From the NCBI GenBank assembly GCA_022494885.1, contig JAGVSM010004569.1:1-64000 (forward strand): a DNA stretch of 64,000 nt, read 5' to 3'. The number at the start of each line of letters is the position of its first letter. Position 1 is the first letter of the stretch. Positions 32,529 to 44,900 of the stretch are shown in pieces. Position numbers and translations under genes: made by a program. The stretch comes from Micrasema longulum (taxonomy: Eukaryota; Arthropoda; Insecta; Trichoptera; Brachycentridae). A model generated the notes under the pieces. That model worked only from the letters and a program-made list of their open reading frames with translations, was not told the origin of the DNA and did no database searches.

Positions 32529-32753
32529 TGGGCCCCGATTACAATGGGTAGTAAGCGGAGTTATCTTCGACTGTCTATAAATAAAAATCAATATTTGTGT
32601 ACGAAAATGAGTATATTTGCATGAACATTTAAAGTATCTTCGCCGGTAACCTATAATTGAACATGTTTTAAAGAAAAAAATGCATGCATGTTCGGCTTTT
32701 CATACAGAAAACTTGAAGATAAATTTAAACTTCCCATTGTAATCGGGACCCCG
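32529..32753. repeat. MITE with CCGATTACAATGGG terminal inverted repeats
   Basis: About 45-base imperfect terminal inverted repeats: GGGCCCCGATTACAATGGG...TTATCTTC at the left and the inverted GGGTCCCGATTACAATGGG...TTATCTTC at the right. Confidence 0.75.
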
Positions 32754-32754
32754 G

Positions 32755-34069
32755 TTATGAAGATGCACGACGTCCAAAGGATATAAGAAAGAAACACATA
32801 AAAAGAGGTTTTTCTTTTGTACAATAATTGTATTTCTTTAAATCGTAACATAGGAAAGAAATAATAAAAAAATCATTACCTAAACCCTAAAAACACCTGT
32901 CTTCCCCAGTGCTTTACTCTCCAATATTTACGTCGAATCTATTCACTACACATATAATATAAAACTCTATTTATAAATAACACTGTTGTTATAAAAAAAA
33001 AAAAAGAAAATTATTACATATACACAGTTGAATACATATATTATTTAATCAAATGCTTCTGGAAAAATTTGATCAATTTAAATACTTCAATTTATAAATA
33101 TTTTACACATTTTTATAAAAATATAAAGTAAGCGTGGTTATGTTTCATGCTTGTGACTTAGCTTAAAATATTCTTGGGAGAAGTAAATACACTTTGAGAT
33201 TCAGCACTTAATAGAGAATCATTTCCTACTAATGTTTTTATATGATTCGATGGAATATAATGAAATGAGTGTGAGAAAAATACTACATAAGCCACCACAG
33301 ACAAAATATGAAGCTCCTAAGATGAAGTACAAAGTGAGAATTTTGGAATTGTAACCGTTGTCTGATACACAATTGAAAAAAATAAATCATAATACTTCTT
33401 CTTTGTGATATTCATACAACAAAATCTTCACTGATGGATTTCAAGTTGTTTTAGACCATTTCCAAAGAAAGATTTTGATGATTTTTACAAAATTAAAGTA
33501 ATATTATTTTTGCAGGATAACAAAATGTGGCAATTCGCAGGAACGATAAGTTTATTGTGTCCTGTTTTTATGGACATAATTGCAACCATTTAAATAATTT
33601 AAAGTGATGAAGGGTGATATTGTGTGTTATATTGTGAGCCAAGGAATAAAACCATGTATCTCTCTGAACTAAATCACAAAACTTATTTTTCTTTTAAAAT
33701 TTTGGGTGTATTCCGTTGACAAAGTTATTTTGATACAGCAATCCCTTTTTTTCTTCAAATTTTACAGTACATGGCATACATTTTGAATTTTCAACTCTTC
33801 TCAAAAAAATAATTATTACAATTCACACAATTGTATTTCTTAACTAACAATATTTCCACGTTAGATCGTAAACGGTTCAAATTAAGATGACACTTTACAA
33901 TTTCAAGTGGTTTTTTAGATCTGTAAAAAGAGTTGAATACATATTTTAAATTACAACAATGAATTAATTGATTCTTAACCGTGCAGTATTGAGTATACAT
34001 ATATGTTGATCATCATAAATCTAGTATTAATGGAAAGTGAGTCAAGTATTAATGGAAAGAAAAATAATA
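32755..34069. other. AT-rich intergenic, nothing recognised
   Basis: No coding frame or repeat of note. Confidence 0.4.
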
Positions 34070-34363
34070 TTAACACGTTCGTGGACACTTTTTCTCATAG
34101 AATCCACTTATTATATGGATACATATCATAACTTTTTTATTTTTGAGAATATTTCACTTTCGATTGGACCATAGTCGATGATTTGAAGTAAATCTTATTT
34201 GACTTTTTTTATAGGGACTACCAAATAATTACTTCAGCTTCACCTAGCCTTTAGCAATCTTTTCACTTCCAATGTCTTTCGGATTGACGGCTATAGCTGA
34301 CATTTCCTAAACAAGAGATACGATTTTGACGCACTATAGCCCGAATAACCACGAACGTGTTAA
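34070..34363. repeat. TTAA-type (piggyBac-like) MITE, copy 1
   Basis: Perfect TTAA at both ends and 11-base terminal inverted repeats CACGTTCGTGG. A second, more decayed copy at 40964-41217 shares TTTCGATTGGACCATAG-like and GACGGCTATAGC-like internal blocks in the same order. Confidence 0.8.
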
Positions 34364-35190
34364 AAATGAAAAAAATGAGATTGGATAGTTTTTAGATAGG
34401 ACATTGAAAATTAAATATTTTATACACGCTGATAATTTTTTAAACTTAAATCCAAATGTATAATTACAGTTTATTGTATAAATGTTTCCAACCACTCAAA
34501 TAATCTTATTATAATTGACAGGACTAAAATATAGGTTTATAATATGAAATTTGTGACATTTTTACGTCATGTATATTGCTCAAAATGATTGGCAGATGTT
34601 TTAAACATTCATTTTAATGATTTCATATACACAAAGATGACATTTTTTAAAACTAACATTTGAAAATTTTAACACATTTTTTTTATATATGCACTCATTT
34701 TAAAATGCACCAGCATAAAATTACAGAATGCACAAAATGATATTTGAAATTTTGTACACAACCGAGGAAAAATTTACTTATCTAAGTATTTTGTAGTTTT
34801 TTGATAACATCGCTCGACATTGAACTCTCAAAAACAAGGTTGACATTTATTTTTGGATAAAATTTGAATAAATGTGACGGGAGAAAATTGAAATTGTAAA
34901 ACAAAATGTATCACAGCAAGCGTGTCAAACTCAACGGCTGACATGGGCTAAATAAATTGGGATTAGCGAAAAAAGATTATTTCAAAAAGTATAGAATGAA
35001 AATCACCGATAATATGAATGAATCGCATTAAATACTTTAAAACTGAACCAAGGTTATAAGTATTGGCAGTAATTTATTATAGAAATAAAAGACAAGTGAC
35101 GCTTAAATCCACAATTTGGAACAGTGATTCTTTATTAAACAATACAGTTACGTATTTAGTTTGAGTAAACTCACAAAAATACATTTTATA
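34364..35190. other. Intergenic, nothing recognised
   Basis: AT-rich, no clear frame or repeat. Confidence 0.4.
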
Positions 35191-35194
35191 TAAT

Positions 35195-35245
35195 GACCGG
35201 TTTCAGAATATAACTCTTCCTTTGTCAAGACTTAAAATAAACACT
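35195..35245 (-). ncRNA. Decayed hammerhead-like motif
   Basis: Minus strand CTTGACAAAGGAAGAGTTAT then TTCTGAAACCGGTCA, matching the remnant at 2804-2842. The CTGANGA box is lost. Confidence 0.35.
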
Positions 35246-35300
35246 TAATATTTGTCTTGCCAAATAACAAGATGATATCTAAAGCACATCACTTGCTAAC

Positions 35301-35409
35301 ATGTGTTCACCTGGCTACAAATTCTCAGATAAGGAACAAAGCTAGGTTATCGGATTGAATTAAGGGCTGTTATTTACATCGGAGAATTTGTAGCCAGGAC
35401 ATAACACAT
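35301..35409. repeat. Hairpin element, 109 bp
   Basis: ATGTGTT..CCTGGCTACAAATTCTC at the left is matched by its inverted counterpart at the right, with about 25 bases paired per arm. Confidence 0.7.
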
Positions 35410-35489
35410 TGATTACATATGAGAAGACAATGTATTTCAGGAATCTTCTTGTAGTTTGGTAAGATTAAAAATATTCAGTGTTAATAACA

Positions 35490-35860
35490 ATGTTTTGAGT
35501 ATTTCCAAATGTTTGTAGACATGCTGGATTTCCTCCCTAGGAGTTATTTAGATCTAAATTTGTTGCAACGGAGGGGGAAAACATTTTTAAGAAGGGATGT
35601 GGAAGTCTAGGCATTTACGGGGCTTACGATCTGTCACTGGCTGGTTTAAGTAACCACATAAAAAAGTTAATAAAAAGTCAACAGACGGAAGAGGTGAGGA
35701 AATGAGGATGTTTAAACATAGGAAGAATGGTGAATGTTACAGGCCACTTAAACCAGCCAATGACAGGTCACAAGCCCTGCAAATGCCTAGACTTCCATAT
35801 CCCTTTCTCAAAAATGTTTTCCATCTCTGTTGCAACAAATTTATATTTAACGTTAGTTTA
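35490..35860. repeat. 400-bp dispersed repeat, inverted pair
   Basis: The left half is forward (CAATGTTTTGAGTATTTCCA ... CACTGGCTGGTTTAAGT). The right half is reverse (CACTTAAACCAGCCAATGAC ... CATCTCTGTTGCAACAAATT). Together they form a foldback around an internal segment with GTCAACAGACGGAAGAGG. Confidence 0.85.
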
Positions 35861-35899
35861 TTTTTAAAGCTTGACAATGGAACAGTCATTTTCTGAAAC

Positions 35900-37075
35900 C
35901 GGTTGGTATATTAAATATATTTTAGTGATTTTACAGAAATTTAAGACGTACTTATATTATTAAACATGATTATTTACTTGCTATTTTTTGATAATAAATT
36001 ACAATAGACTTTTACCAAGAATTTTCGCGAACATGCTTGAATGTGTACAGTCAGTAATTATAGATCCAACAGAAAACATACTTCCTTTTAAGCATGAATA
36101 TGTTTGAACATCATAATTGATATTATAACTTCACTGAATTTCCCCTGCTAGATTCACACTCATATAAATGATGTATTTCTGATTGTGTTTGATTAGGAAC
36201 CGATTCTATATTATTCATCAAATAAATCTAAGCGAACAAAATAATAAAACTTGTTTTTCAATCACTGAAAATCTTCAAACTAAGTTCTAAGGTTTAGATT
36301 TCTTCTGCATGCGGGTCGCACAAATAATCGTTGCCGCGAGTTTGACACGTTTCTATTAGAGGTTAGTATAAATACACATACATTTATAAAATATTAAAAT
36401 GATATAAAAATGCACACTTGTTAAAAATAATCATTATTTTTAGTTGCAGAAATGATGATGCATATAAATTAATTTGCATTAAACTAACCACTAAAGTGCA
36501 TTTCATATATTTGGCTTTTGGAGAAATATAACAAAGTGGTGATTTTGATTTATGTATATTATGAACTAAAATAGGAAAATTTACCATGCATATATAACAT
36601 GGTTTTAAGACAATTACATAATTTCATTGCCAATCAAAATACAATATATTAGATAAACAAAAAATGAAACGATAAATGAATTCAGTGCTCTTTGCTATTG
36701 TATATACATTTAAAAATTACTCACTTTATAAAAAAGTTTTTCTTAATAAATAAAATACATTTAAAAATAATAATTTGCTCTTAAAACATTATTCGATTGG
36801 AAGGTGTCGATTTAAAAAATACACATTACGCGTTTTAACAAATTACAACTTAGCCCGAAATGGCAAGACGTTTGAAATACAAAGGAGACTTAAATATGTA
36901 TTTTTTAAAAAAATATTAACCCTTTACGGAACCAATTTGATTTTGCTGTTAATTACAGTGTTCATCCAATTCATTGTCATAGTGATTAATGAGAATTTAA
37001 AATTGTATTTAGAAAAATCAGCGGATACTGAAAATACTCTCTTTAGCTATAAGCTCCCGGTGTCACTGTGACCTG
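35900..37075. other. Intergenic, nothing recognised
   Basis: A 98-codon plus frame at 36775-37071 lacks an ATG and recognisable features; otherwise AT-rich. Confidence 0.4.
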
Positions 37076-37079
37076 TGAA

Positions 37080-37435
37080 GATCTAATGTGACGGGTCCCC
37101 ATAAATTAGTTCTCGCCCTCAAGCTCGGGTCTTTAACGAGCCTGGCTACTGATGGGTGGGTGAGTGTTCTCATATTGTTAAAATTTACCCCCTGAGCCCG
37201 GGTCCTTAAAGTATCGGAGTATTAGATAGGGGCGAGCGCTCTCACGTCCTGGGTTTAACCAGAGGATGCGTCTTCTTTTGCGATAAAAAGCATCAGATTC
37301 ACACAGAATGCATAATATAGGTGTTTCATCATTTGCAGAACCTAGATCTAAAAGTTTCAGAAAGTTTCATTTTAGCAAGGTGTTTATTTAATCTGCAGAG
37401 GCCTGTAAAGCCTCTACCTTACTTGGTTTCAGCTA
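37080..37435 (-). pseudogene. Non-LTR retrotransposon C-terminal zinc-motif fragment, copy 1
   Basis: Homologous throughout to 48890-49290 (CTGTGACCTGTG, GTGACGGGTCC, TATTTAATCTGCAGAGGCCTG). The coding content is clearer in the other copy. Frames are broken here. Confidence 0.6.
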
Positions 37436-37794
37436 AGTTTCATCAGGTATATTATGCAACATGGCAAATATTCAATTTCTTCATATTCTCATTAAAATAA
37501 TATAATTGAAATAGCATTTAGGGAAAAGGAACCTAGCTAAAATAATATTGCAAACAGCGTTGCAGTTCTAAAGCCGAGTGGCATAATGCTAATACAAATT
37601 TTGATATAATTTTATATGCATATTTAGGATGTTGCATTTCCGCAACACGGCTCCGTAAATGGTTGAAAGTATATTAAATAATAATTAGCTTACCTTTGAG
37701 GAATATTTGTAGATCAACTCTAATGACTGGTCTCCAATAAAAATGGAGAAGCAGACTTGTGATAGGTTAATAATTTTATTTGATTTTTTAATTA

Positions 37795-37985
37795 TATTTT
37801 TTTTAATATTTGGGTTTTTATAATTCACCCAAATATTTCAATTTTGGTGGCCAATTTCAACGAGTTGTAAATAACTCACTATTAGAAAATGGAAATCAAG
37901 TTGGGGTTGAGTGGGGTTCGAACCTCGGACCTCTGATCCGTGAGTCCGCAACACGAACCACGGGACCACAACCCGATTCAATTGA
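37795..37985 (-). mobile_element. tRNA-derived SINE, family 1 (reverse)
   Basis: Reverse complement of the family 1 head and body: GGGTTCGAACCTCGGACC, CGTGAGTCCGCAACACG, CCACGGGACCACAACCCG and CACTATTAGAAAATGG. Confidence 0.8.
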
Positions 37986-37999
37986 TTTTACATTAGCAA

Positions 38000-38955
38000 T
38001 TATCGTGTTATACTGATTTACAATATTGAAAACAATACGTCAATATATTTTTTATTTGTTGACAGATATTTTTGATTCTTAACTCATTTCAGGAAGATTA
38101 GAAAACTGAACAGGAAATTGGTTAGAATTCTAAACAAAAATTCTTGTATGTAATTTTTACATCTTGCATTATATTATCATGAGAATGCGTTGTATTAAAA
38201 AGCATCATGTCGTTTTTTTCCAATTATTTTGTATGAATGCAGAAGTTGAGTGAAAAATTGGATTTGTTCTAAATTTTTGTATTCAACACAATACTAAAAA
38301 TCTGACCAATGTTCAGTTTTCTTATTCGTATAAAACAGGCCTTAGCGAGAGACAATTATTTTCTTCATTTTAAAGTTTGATCTAATTTAAAAATAGCATA
38401 AATAAACTCGTGAGAATAAAATTATTGAATCACATTTGGTTTTAACAAAGTCATATAAAAGTGATTTAAAATCATTTGCGCTGATAGCATACATTACTAG
38501 AACATTATGTCAAACATTTATAGTATAAAGTTAGCGAGCGAACGTAATACTAGCGTGATTCTTAAGACTTTAATTAATTATGAAACTGTACACGAGTGTA
38601 TAAAATGTAAATGCAAATATTTAGGTTAAATATCATAGGTTTGATCTGCGACCAGTTTTACATGCGTTGCACCGAAAAAAAGTTAAATAATTATTACGCT
38701 TTTGTCAAAATGGACAGAATCAATTGTTTTATCTAACATTTTTCATATGGCATATTTTGACAAAAATGTGACAGTTATTTGACTTTTTAAACTTTTTTTT
38801 GGTGCGACTGGCTTTGTGTGGAACTTAATGTTAACGCCATATAGGATTATGGAACACAATTTGTAAGAAGTTAGAAAATAAGAGAGTTTAATGCTATCTG
38901 AAAGTTTTAAAAATGTTTTCTTAAACCTTTTGAATAATTATTTTTTCTTTATCTC
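38000..38955. other. Intergenic, nothing recognised
   Basis: AT-rich. 38660-38810 has a loose inverted repeat (AAAAGTTAAATAATTATTAC... / ...TTTTTTGGTGCGACTGG) that I could not assign. Confidence 0.35.
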
Positions 38956-38961
38956 AACTTG

Positions 38962-39128
38962 TACCATATTTTTCGGACCATAAAATGCATTTTTTTACTC
39001 CGTAAATTCATCCAAAAATTGAAGTGCGTCTTTTCATCCGAAACATTTTTTTTTTCTAAAAATTGATATCCTACATTTCGGGGTGCGTATTACGATCCGA
39101 TGCGTCTTATCATTGGCAAAATACGGTA
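38962..39128. repeat. MITE, TA-flanked, with GCGTCTTAT ends
   Basis: TACCATATTTTTCGGACCATAA at the left and, inverted, TACCGTATTTTGCCAATGATAA at the right. Subterminal GTGCGTCTTTTCATCCG / GGGTGCGTATTACG. A TA target fits the Tc1/mariner group. Confidence 0.6.
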
Positions 39129-39940
39129 ATTTGGAGATGTCAGATGGATGATCACCATATTATACTTTATAATATGTACATTTACTAGATCAGCAGTTTC
39201 TTTTTTATATACAGTGGAATCCGGATATTAGAAATGTATATTGACAGATTATTGTTATCATAATTAGTCAGTCCCAAAACTATCCGTATCAGTGTTTTTC
39301 AACCTTTTTGAATACGCGACCCCTTAACAAGTAAAATTAATCTGGCAACGCCCCGGGACCTTAATGATATTATACTACTCGTATGTCAGTGATTTTATCA
39401 ATGCTTGATTTAATTTCCTTTCTATTAAGACCACATTGTTATTTATCGAGAAATTACGTGCAAAGTGGTTGCAGAATCTGATGAATGCAGATCTATAAAA
39501 TTCATCCGGCATGTTTAAAATAGAATTTAATTCACAAGATTGTCAAGAAAAAATATCTAGAGCTGGTGTTGAAATTATAAGTGGCATTCGTTACATCTTA
39601 CCTATGTGAAGTAACGTTCTCTTCAATGGTGGACATAAAAATTAAATAGGGAAATAGGCATCAATTGAAAATAAGTCAGTTATTTGCGTTTCAAAAATAG
39701 ATCCATGATCTGAAAAATTGTTAAAAAATAAACAGGCATAGCCTTTTGACTGGAACTATTATATTTTATTGTAGTGCCTAAAACCCTTGCTTTTTACTTT
39801 TGCCTTGCTTGTGGCCGCGACCCACAGATCAAAAAACTCTGATCTATATTAATATAATCTGCATATTATAACTAATCTTCAACAATGTAATTCTAATTCA
39901 AATAAGTTTAAACTCCACAACTAACGCAGAACTGCAAGAC
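39129..39940. other. Intergenic, degenerate; hAT-like scraps possible
   Basis: 39290-39840 includes CATTCGTTACATCTTACC and GGCCGCGACCCACAGATCAAA, phrases that resemble decayed transposon 3' sequence, but nothing firm can be called. Confidence 0.25.
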
Positions 39941-39944
39941 GCCT

Positions 39945-40455
39945 TGAGGATTGGGGGTGGCGGTATATATACAGGGGGCATCAAATTTTATAAAAAATTA
40001 TGTATATTAAGACTACGTTCAGGAGTAGATGAACTATTCGCAGCAACTGATAACTATAGGCAGCAATCAGCTGATGTTGTCTTTCTGGTAAACTTATTTC
40101 ACTATATGTCCAATTTGTTTTGGAATGGATCAACCGAAGGTACCGTAACTATCTCTTGAGGCAGACCATTCCACGAATCTACAGATCTGCCATTGATAAA
40201 ATGTTCAGCTGGATTAAAGTATAATCGAGGCTTCTCTTATTTCATTAAATGTACTCTCAGTTGCGTATTCCGGCTGAATGTGAAAATTACAACAAGTTCA
40301 GAGTCATAATACCCATGCAGCATTTTATAAATTTCGATAAGGTCACCTCTTGTTCTTCTCTGTTCTAGTGTGGTCGGGTCAAGTCTCCGAAGCCTTTCCT
40401 TATATGGAAGTCAACACAAAGCATGTGGTATCTTGGAACAAAGTCTTTTCTTTTT
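39945..40455 (-). pseudogene. CR1-like retrotransposon C-terminal fragment
   Basis: Minus strand: YKERLRRLDPTTLEQRRTRG DLIEIYKMLHGYY, then EKPRLYFNPAEHFINGRSVD and SWNGLPQEIVTVPSV, i.e. the end of a CR1/L2-group reverse-transcriptase ORF, with frameshifts. (TA)n-like sequence at 39966 marks the 3' side. Confidence 0.75.
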
Positions 40456-40963
40456 ATCCTTAATTTAATGTTATCGACCGGTTATGTTATCAAAAGTTAC
40501 GGATCTCATAGTGATCACAATAAGCGGATTCCACTGTAATAAATATTTTTCTTCTTACTTGATATTATAAATTAGAGTTAACAAACAGAACCACATTTTA
40601 TAATTATAATGTTTTCGACTTCATAAAGTATTTGGATATCTTTATCAAGATAGGTGCAAATATATTTGATATTAATTTTCGACTGACCTTAGTAAATTAT
40701 CAATACATAAGAAGGAGAACACAAATATACATAATACGAGAACAGATATACATACATACTGCATAAAATAAAATGCAATTGACTCTCATTTCAATATTTG
40801 TAGCTTCAAATGATGGGTTTTTAACTCAATAAAAATTACCTAATAAAACACGAGGCGGACATGTCGTCAATAATAAATAAGCACGATCAGCGCAGAAGAG
40901 ATGTAGTAACCCACACATAGGTATAAATGTACTTATATACACTTTAACACCTTTTCCCATTTG

Positions 40964-41217
40964 TTAAAATGTTTGCGGACCCTTTTTTTATAGGATCCAC
41001 TCATATGGACACATATAACTTTCTCATTTTTCGGATTAATTTACTTCCGATTGGACCATAGTTTATGGTTTTGATTAATTTTATTTGACAAACATTCTGG
41101 GACACATTTGTTGCTGACTGTTTTTTATAGGGACACACTATCTCTTATCATATAATAACTTCAGTTTCACAGTCTTTTGGATCGACAGCTATAGCCAGCA
41201 TAACCCCGAACGTGATA
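40964..41217. repeat. TTAA-type MITE, copy 2 (decayed)
   Basis: Starts TTAAAATGTTTGCGGACC, contains TTCCGATTGGACCATAG and CGACAGCTATAGCCAG, ends CCCCGAACGTGATATTA. Same order as 34070-34363. Confidence 0.65.
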
Positions 41218-41219
41218 TT

Positions 41220-41918
41220 ATATGGCACTGCTCCCACTATTAACAGTTCAAACAACCTATGGCTACATGGCTATATTTTGAATGCGATTATCTTAGTTCC
41301 CCTTGTTTGTGGGTTACGTCACTTCTGCGCTGACCGCCTCAAATTGGTTTACATTTATCAACAGTGTTAGATGAATAACTGACCATCTATGGATTTTTCA
41401 AGTCAGACAGGGCCTTTGGACCATCCATACACAAACACACATAAATACATATCTTTATAAACATTTGAAATGAAAAAATCACAGAAATAACTTGTTGAAG
41501 ACTTATTAAATTATAACCTACGAGAAATAATGTGTTGGCTCTTCACAAAGTAGATAACATCTAAAAAGTACATTCATAGAATTACATATATATATATTAT
41601 TTAAACGTAACGTTTAATCTATTACCTAGATGAATTATTCATTATTTTAAGATTTGTCACCTTATTCTAACACTTTGAATGTTTCTTTCGTCGCACTCGT
41701 GTCCTTATAATCTCAAAAATATTTATATATTGTTTGACCGCTGCGTATTTGTAAATCTTTTTATCACATAGAATACAAATAATAAGTTAATGCCATTACA
41801 GAAATAATGCGCAGTCCGGCAGTTTGGCGGAACTTAGAACGAAATAAATATGAAATGTGAAGAGAGGCTAATAAATAGTCTTTATATGAAAATTCACTGA
41901 AACGTTGAGCGGCATCCA
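41220..41918 (-). other. SPPL3 3' flank / 3' UTR side
   Basis: Follows the SPPL3 stop on its transcribed strand. ATTAAA-like polyadenylation candidates exist but none is convincing. Confidence 0.35.
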
Positions 41919-41990
41919 TCACACATCAAAGTTGGAGGTGTTTTTCGCCGGCGTTATGAATGGTTCACTCCACATTCTCCTCAAATCACC
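41919..41990 (-). CDS. SPPL3: SPPL3 terminal exon
   Basis: Encodes residues 375-397: [11 protein letters not shown], the conserved C-terminal SPPL3 block, then a short tail [12 protein letters not shown] and TGA. The acceptor is TTGTTCCCAG. Confidence 0.95.
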   Translation of the reverse strand, partial: GDLRRMWSEPFITPAKNTSNFDV

Positions 41991-44900
41991 CTGGGAACAA
42001 AAAAGAAATCGGTAAACACGCACATGTAAATTGAGAATATTTTGGATACGTAGATGAGGATTTTTTCTGCTGGGATCAATCCCAATCCTCGTTTTATTTA
42101 ATTTAATACTGACATCAATGTCAGTATTAAATATCTTTTCAACAAAGATGAAGCAGTTGAGAATATGGAAGTCCTTTTGCATTTACAGAGCTTATGATCT
42201 GTCATCGGCTGGGTCGAGTGATCACTTTATACACTGTACCTTCCCCTTTCCGACAATAATGTTGAGAGTTTTCTCAATATTTTTATTGTCTTGAAATGTG
42301 TGTCAAAACACATGCAAATGTAATATTCAAACCATACATATATATTAAAAATTCCAACTTATGGACATTTAATTTTTGGAAATAATTATTGTATGTAAAA
42401 ACAGAGAATCATAAAATGAATCAAATTGATAAAATTTAGACAATTTAATAAATCAACAATGTTTTGAGTAAGTCTAAATGTTTGCAGACAGACTGAATTT
42501 CACTCCGTAGAGAGTTATTAAGATCCAAATATATCGCAACAAGGAGGGAAATATTTTTGAGAAGGAAATATGGAGATAAGAGAAATAAGGTAGGAGAAAT
42601 AAGAAGGCATTTACAGGGCTTATGACCCTGTCATTGGCTGGTTTAAGTGGCCACTTTATACACTGTGTAATATTCAACATTCTGCCTATGTTTGAACATC
42701 TTCATTTCCTCGACTCTTTCATCTGTTGACTTTTGCGAAGTAAAAGAGCTGAAACCTTTATTGATGTAGATAAATGCCTAGGCTTCCATATTTTCTGTTG
42801 CAATAAATTTAGGTTTCATTTTCATTTAGCATTCAAAGTCTTTATTAATTCGTATATATTAAGGATGTTAGGTTTGGATATAATTCAGTATGTATTTTCG
42901 CGCTGGGACAGTACCTTGACGTAGGCCATGGTGAGCAGGGGGAGCAGCGTGAAGGGGACCAAGTAGAGCAGGGCGGGCTGAGCCGCCTTGAACACCTCGG
43001 AGCTCACAGTGGCCGTGAGTAGCCCCAGGAAGTATCCCAACAGGGAGCAGTGGAAGTACGTCAGACGGGAACCCTGAGACATTTGGAATCGTTAGGAAAT
43101 ATAATCTACTTTATAGAGTTTAATCTGCAGAAAAAATTATGAAAAAGAACTCACATACGCCAAAAAAGGCATAATTGAAGCTTTATGATTTAACCACTTA
43201 ATGGCTTCATGACACACTTGTATTAACATTTCAAAAAAATACCGGAGTCAAAAAAACGACAACAAATCAATTATTTTCCAAATTTATTGAATCTCCCTCA
43301 AAATAGGCTCCTGATAATGATACATTTTTCCCAACGAACAATCCAGTCATTCATAGTTTTTAAAAACTAAGTTATTTTAATTTTTAGGCTCTCCGGGAAA
43401 TTATGCTGTTTTAAAGTTATGACTTTATTTTAACGGATGTGCGAATTTAAAATTAACTTCTTTCCATATTAATAAATATGCACGTCCAGAATAAGAGGAA
43501 TAATTAGGTTAATTACCATAGATCTAGGTCCAGGCACACTGCCAACTTCACAGACTAGGGAAGCCTTCTTATAAGCGTCATACCGCAGCACAAAACACAG
43601 CAGCAATCCCGGCATCACGATGTCTCCCAGGCCTGCAAAAATGCGTAGATACATTTACTTTGACAATAAACAAGTTATTGGATGCAAAAATTACCAAGGC
43701 ACACCCGTCTCGGTGTTGAAAATAATAAAAAGAGTTTTGTCAGATATTAGATCAGATATTATTAGTAAATTTGTGATCGCATCCTCAAGTTGACCAAATG
43801 AAGTTGGTCGTGTGTGCAGCCAATGCTATACGTATGCTATATATGCATAATGCTCCCCTCTGTCATCGCAAAACCTTTGGCCCCCTAGAGTTTCTTTCCA
43901 AAGCAATGGGAATCGCAAGTCGACAAATCGGGGCTGTGGGGAGGGTTTTCCAGTGCTTTCTACTCGAGTTACCCCAATTTTCTTGTGTTAGAGCAGCTGA
44001 ATGAGGACAAGCGTTGTCTCGGATAAGAATCACTTCTCTCATTGATAAATTCCGTAATTTTCGGCGATATGCTAGTCTCACCTCACGCAATAGTGTGCAG
44101 CGTTAATTGGCCAAAATTCGTGCAAAAAATTGCCAGTCAACAAATACCGTTGCCATAATCTCGCCAGCTGACTGGTGGGACTCGACCTTCATTTTCAACG
44201 AGCTCACGACCCTCCACGAACTGCTTGTGCCAAGAAAAAACTTGAACCTCTTGCTCAGACATCGGGACCAAAAATAATGACAGGAGTGAACGAGGTCGCC
44301 CGACGGCTTCTGTCACTCCTGACAGTCTTGCCCGACACACCTAGAAGCGGGATCTTCTACGTTTCAATATTGCACGCCCGGGGCCAAGTCTAATTCTTTT
44401 TCAATTTAATCAAGTAGATGTGAGTTACCGAGCATGCTGAAATGTCCCTGGTGGTGCATGGAGGGGAAGACAAGCTTGGCGGGAAGGGACAGCTTGGGTA
44501 CCACCTCCCCCGCCCGCCCCGCCATACCCCCAAGCTGCAGGCGCCGTGCCACCACATTCACCGGATTCTCCGCAGGTCTGGAATTGATTCAGTATTGAGT
44601 GCTTTCGCCAAAGCAGGTAATGGCAAAAATTGTAAATCGTTTGCGTAAACATAAAATGCAATAATGGACAAAGAGTAAATAAAAAACACTGAACCAGCAT
44701 TATATCAATATTATTCCTGGCCGATTACCTTTGTTTCCCATCCCTTCCTTCCTTATGGTATCTACCTAACATCAAGATAGAAGATACAAAAATAGAACAC
44801 TTGGATTTGGAACAAAATGGAGCATAGAATTTCTGGAAATGTCACGCATCACTGTGAAAGTTTTTATCATAAATTGTTTAATATCATAATCACAGAGAAC

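Noticed and set aside
36775..37071. 98-codon plus-strand frame with a hydrophobic stretch
   Set aside because: No ATG at the start, no splice signals that extend it, no family resemblance.
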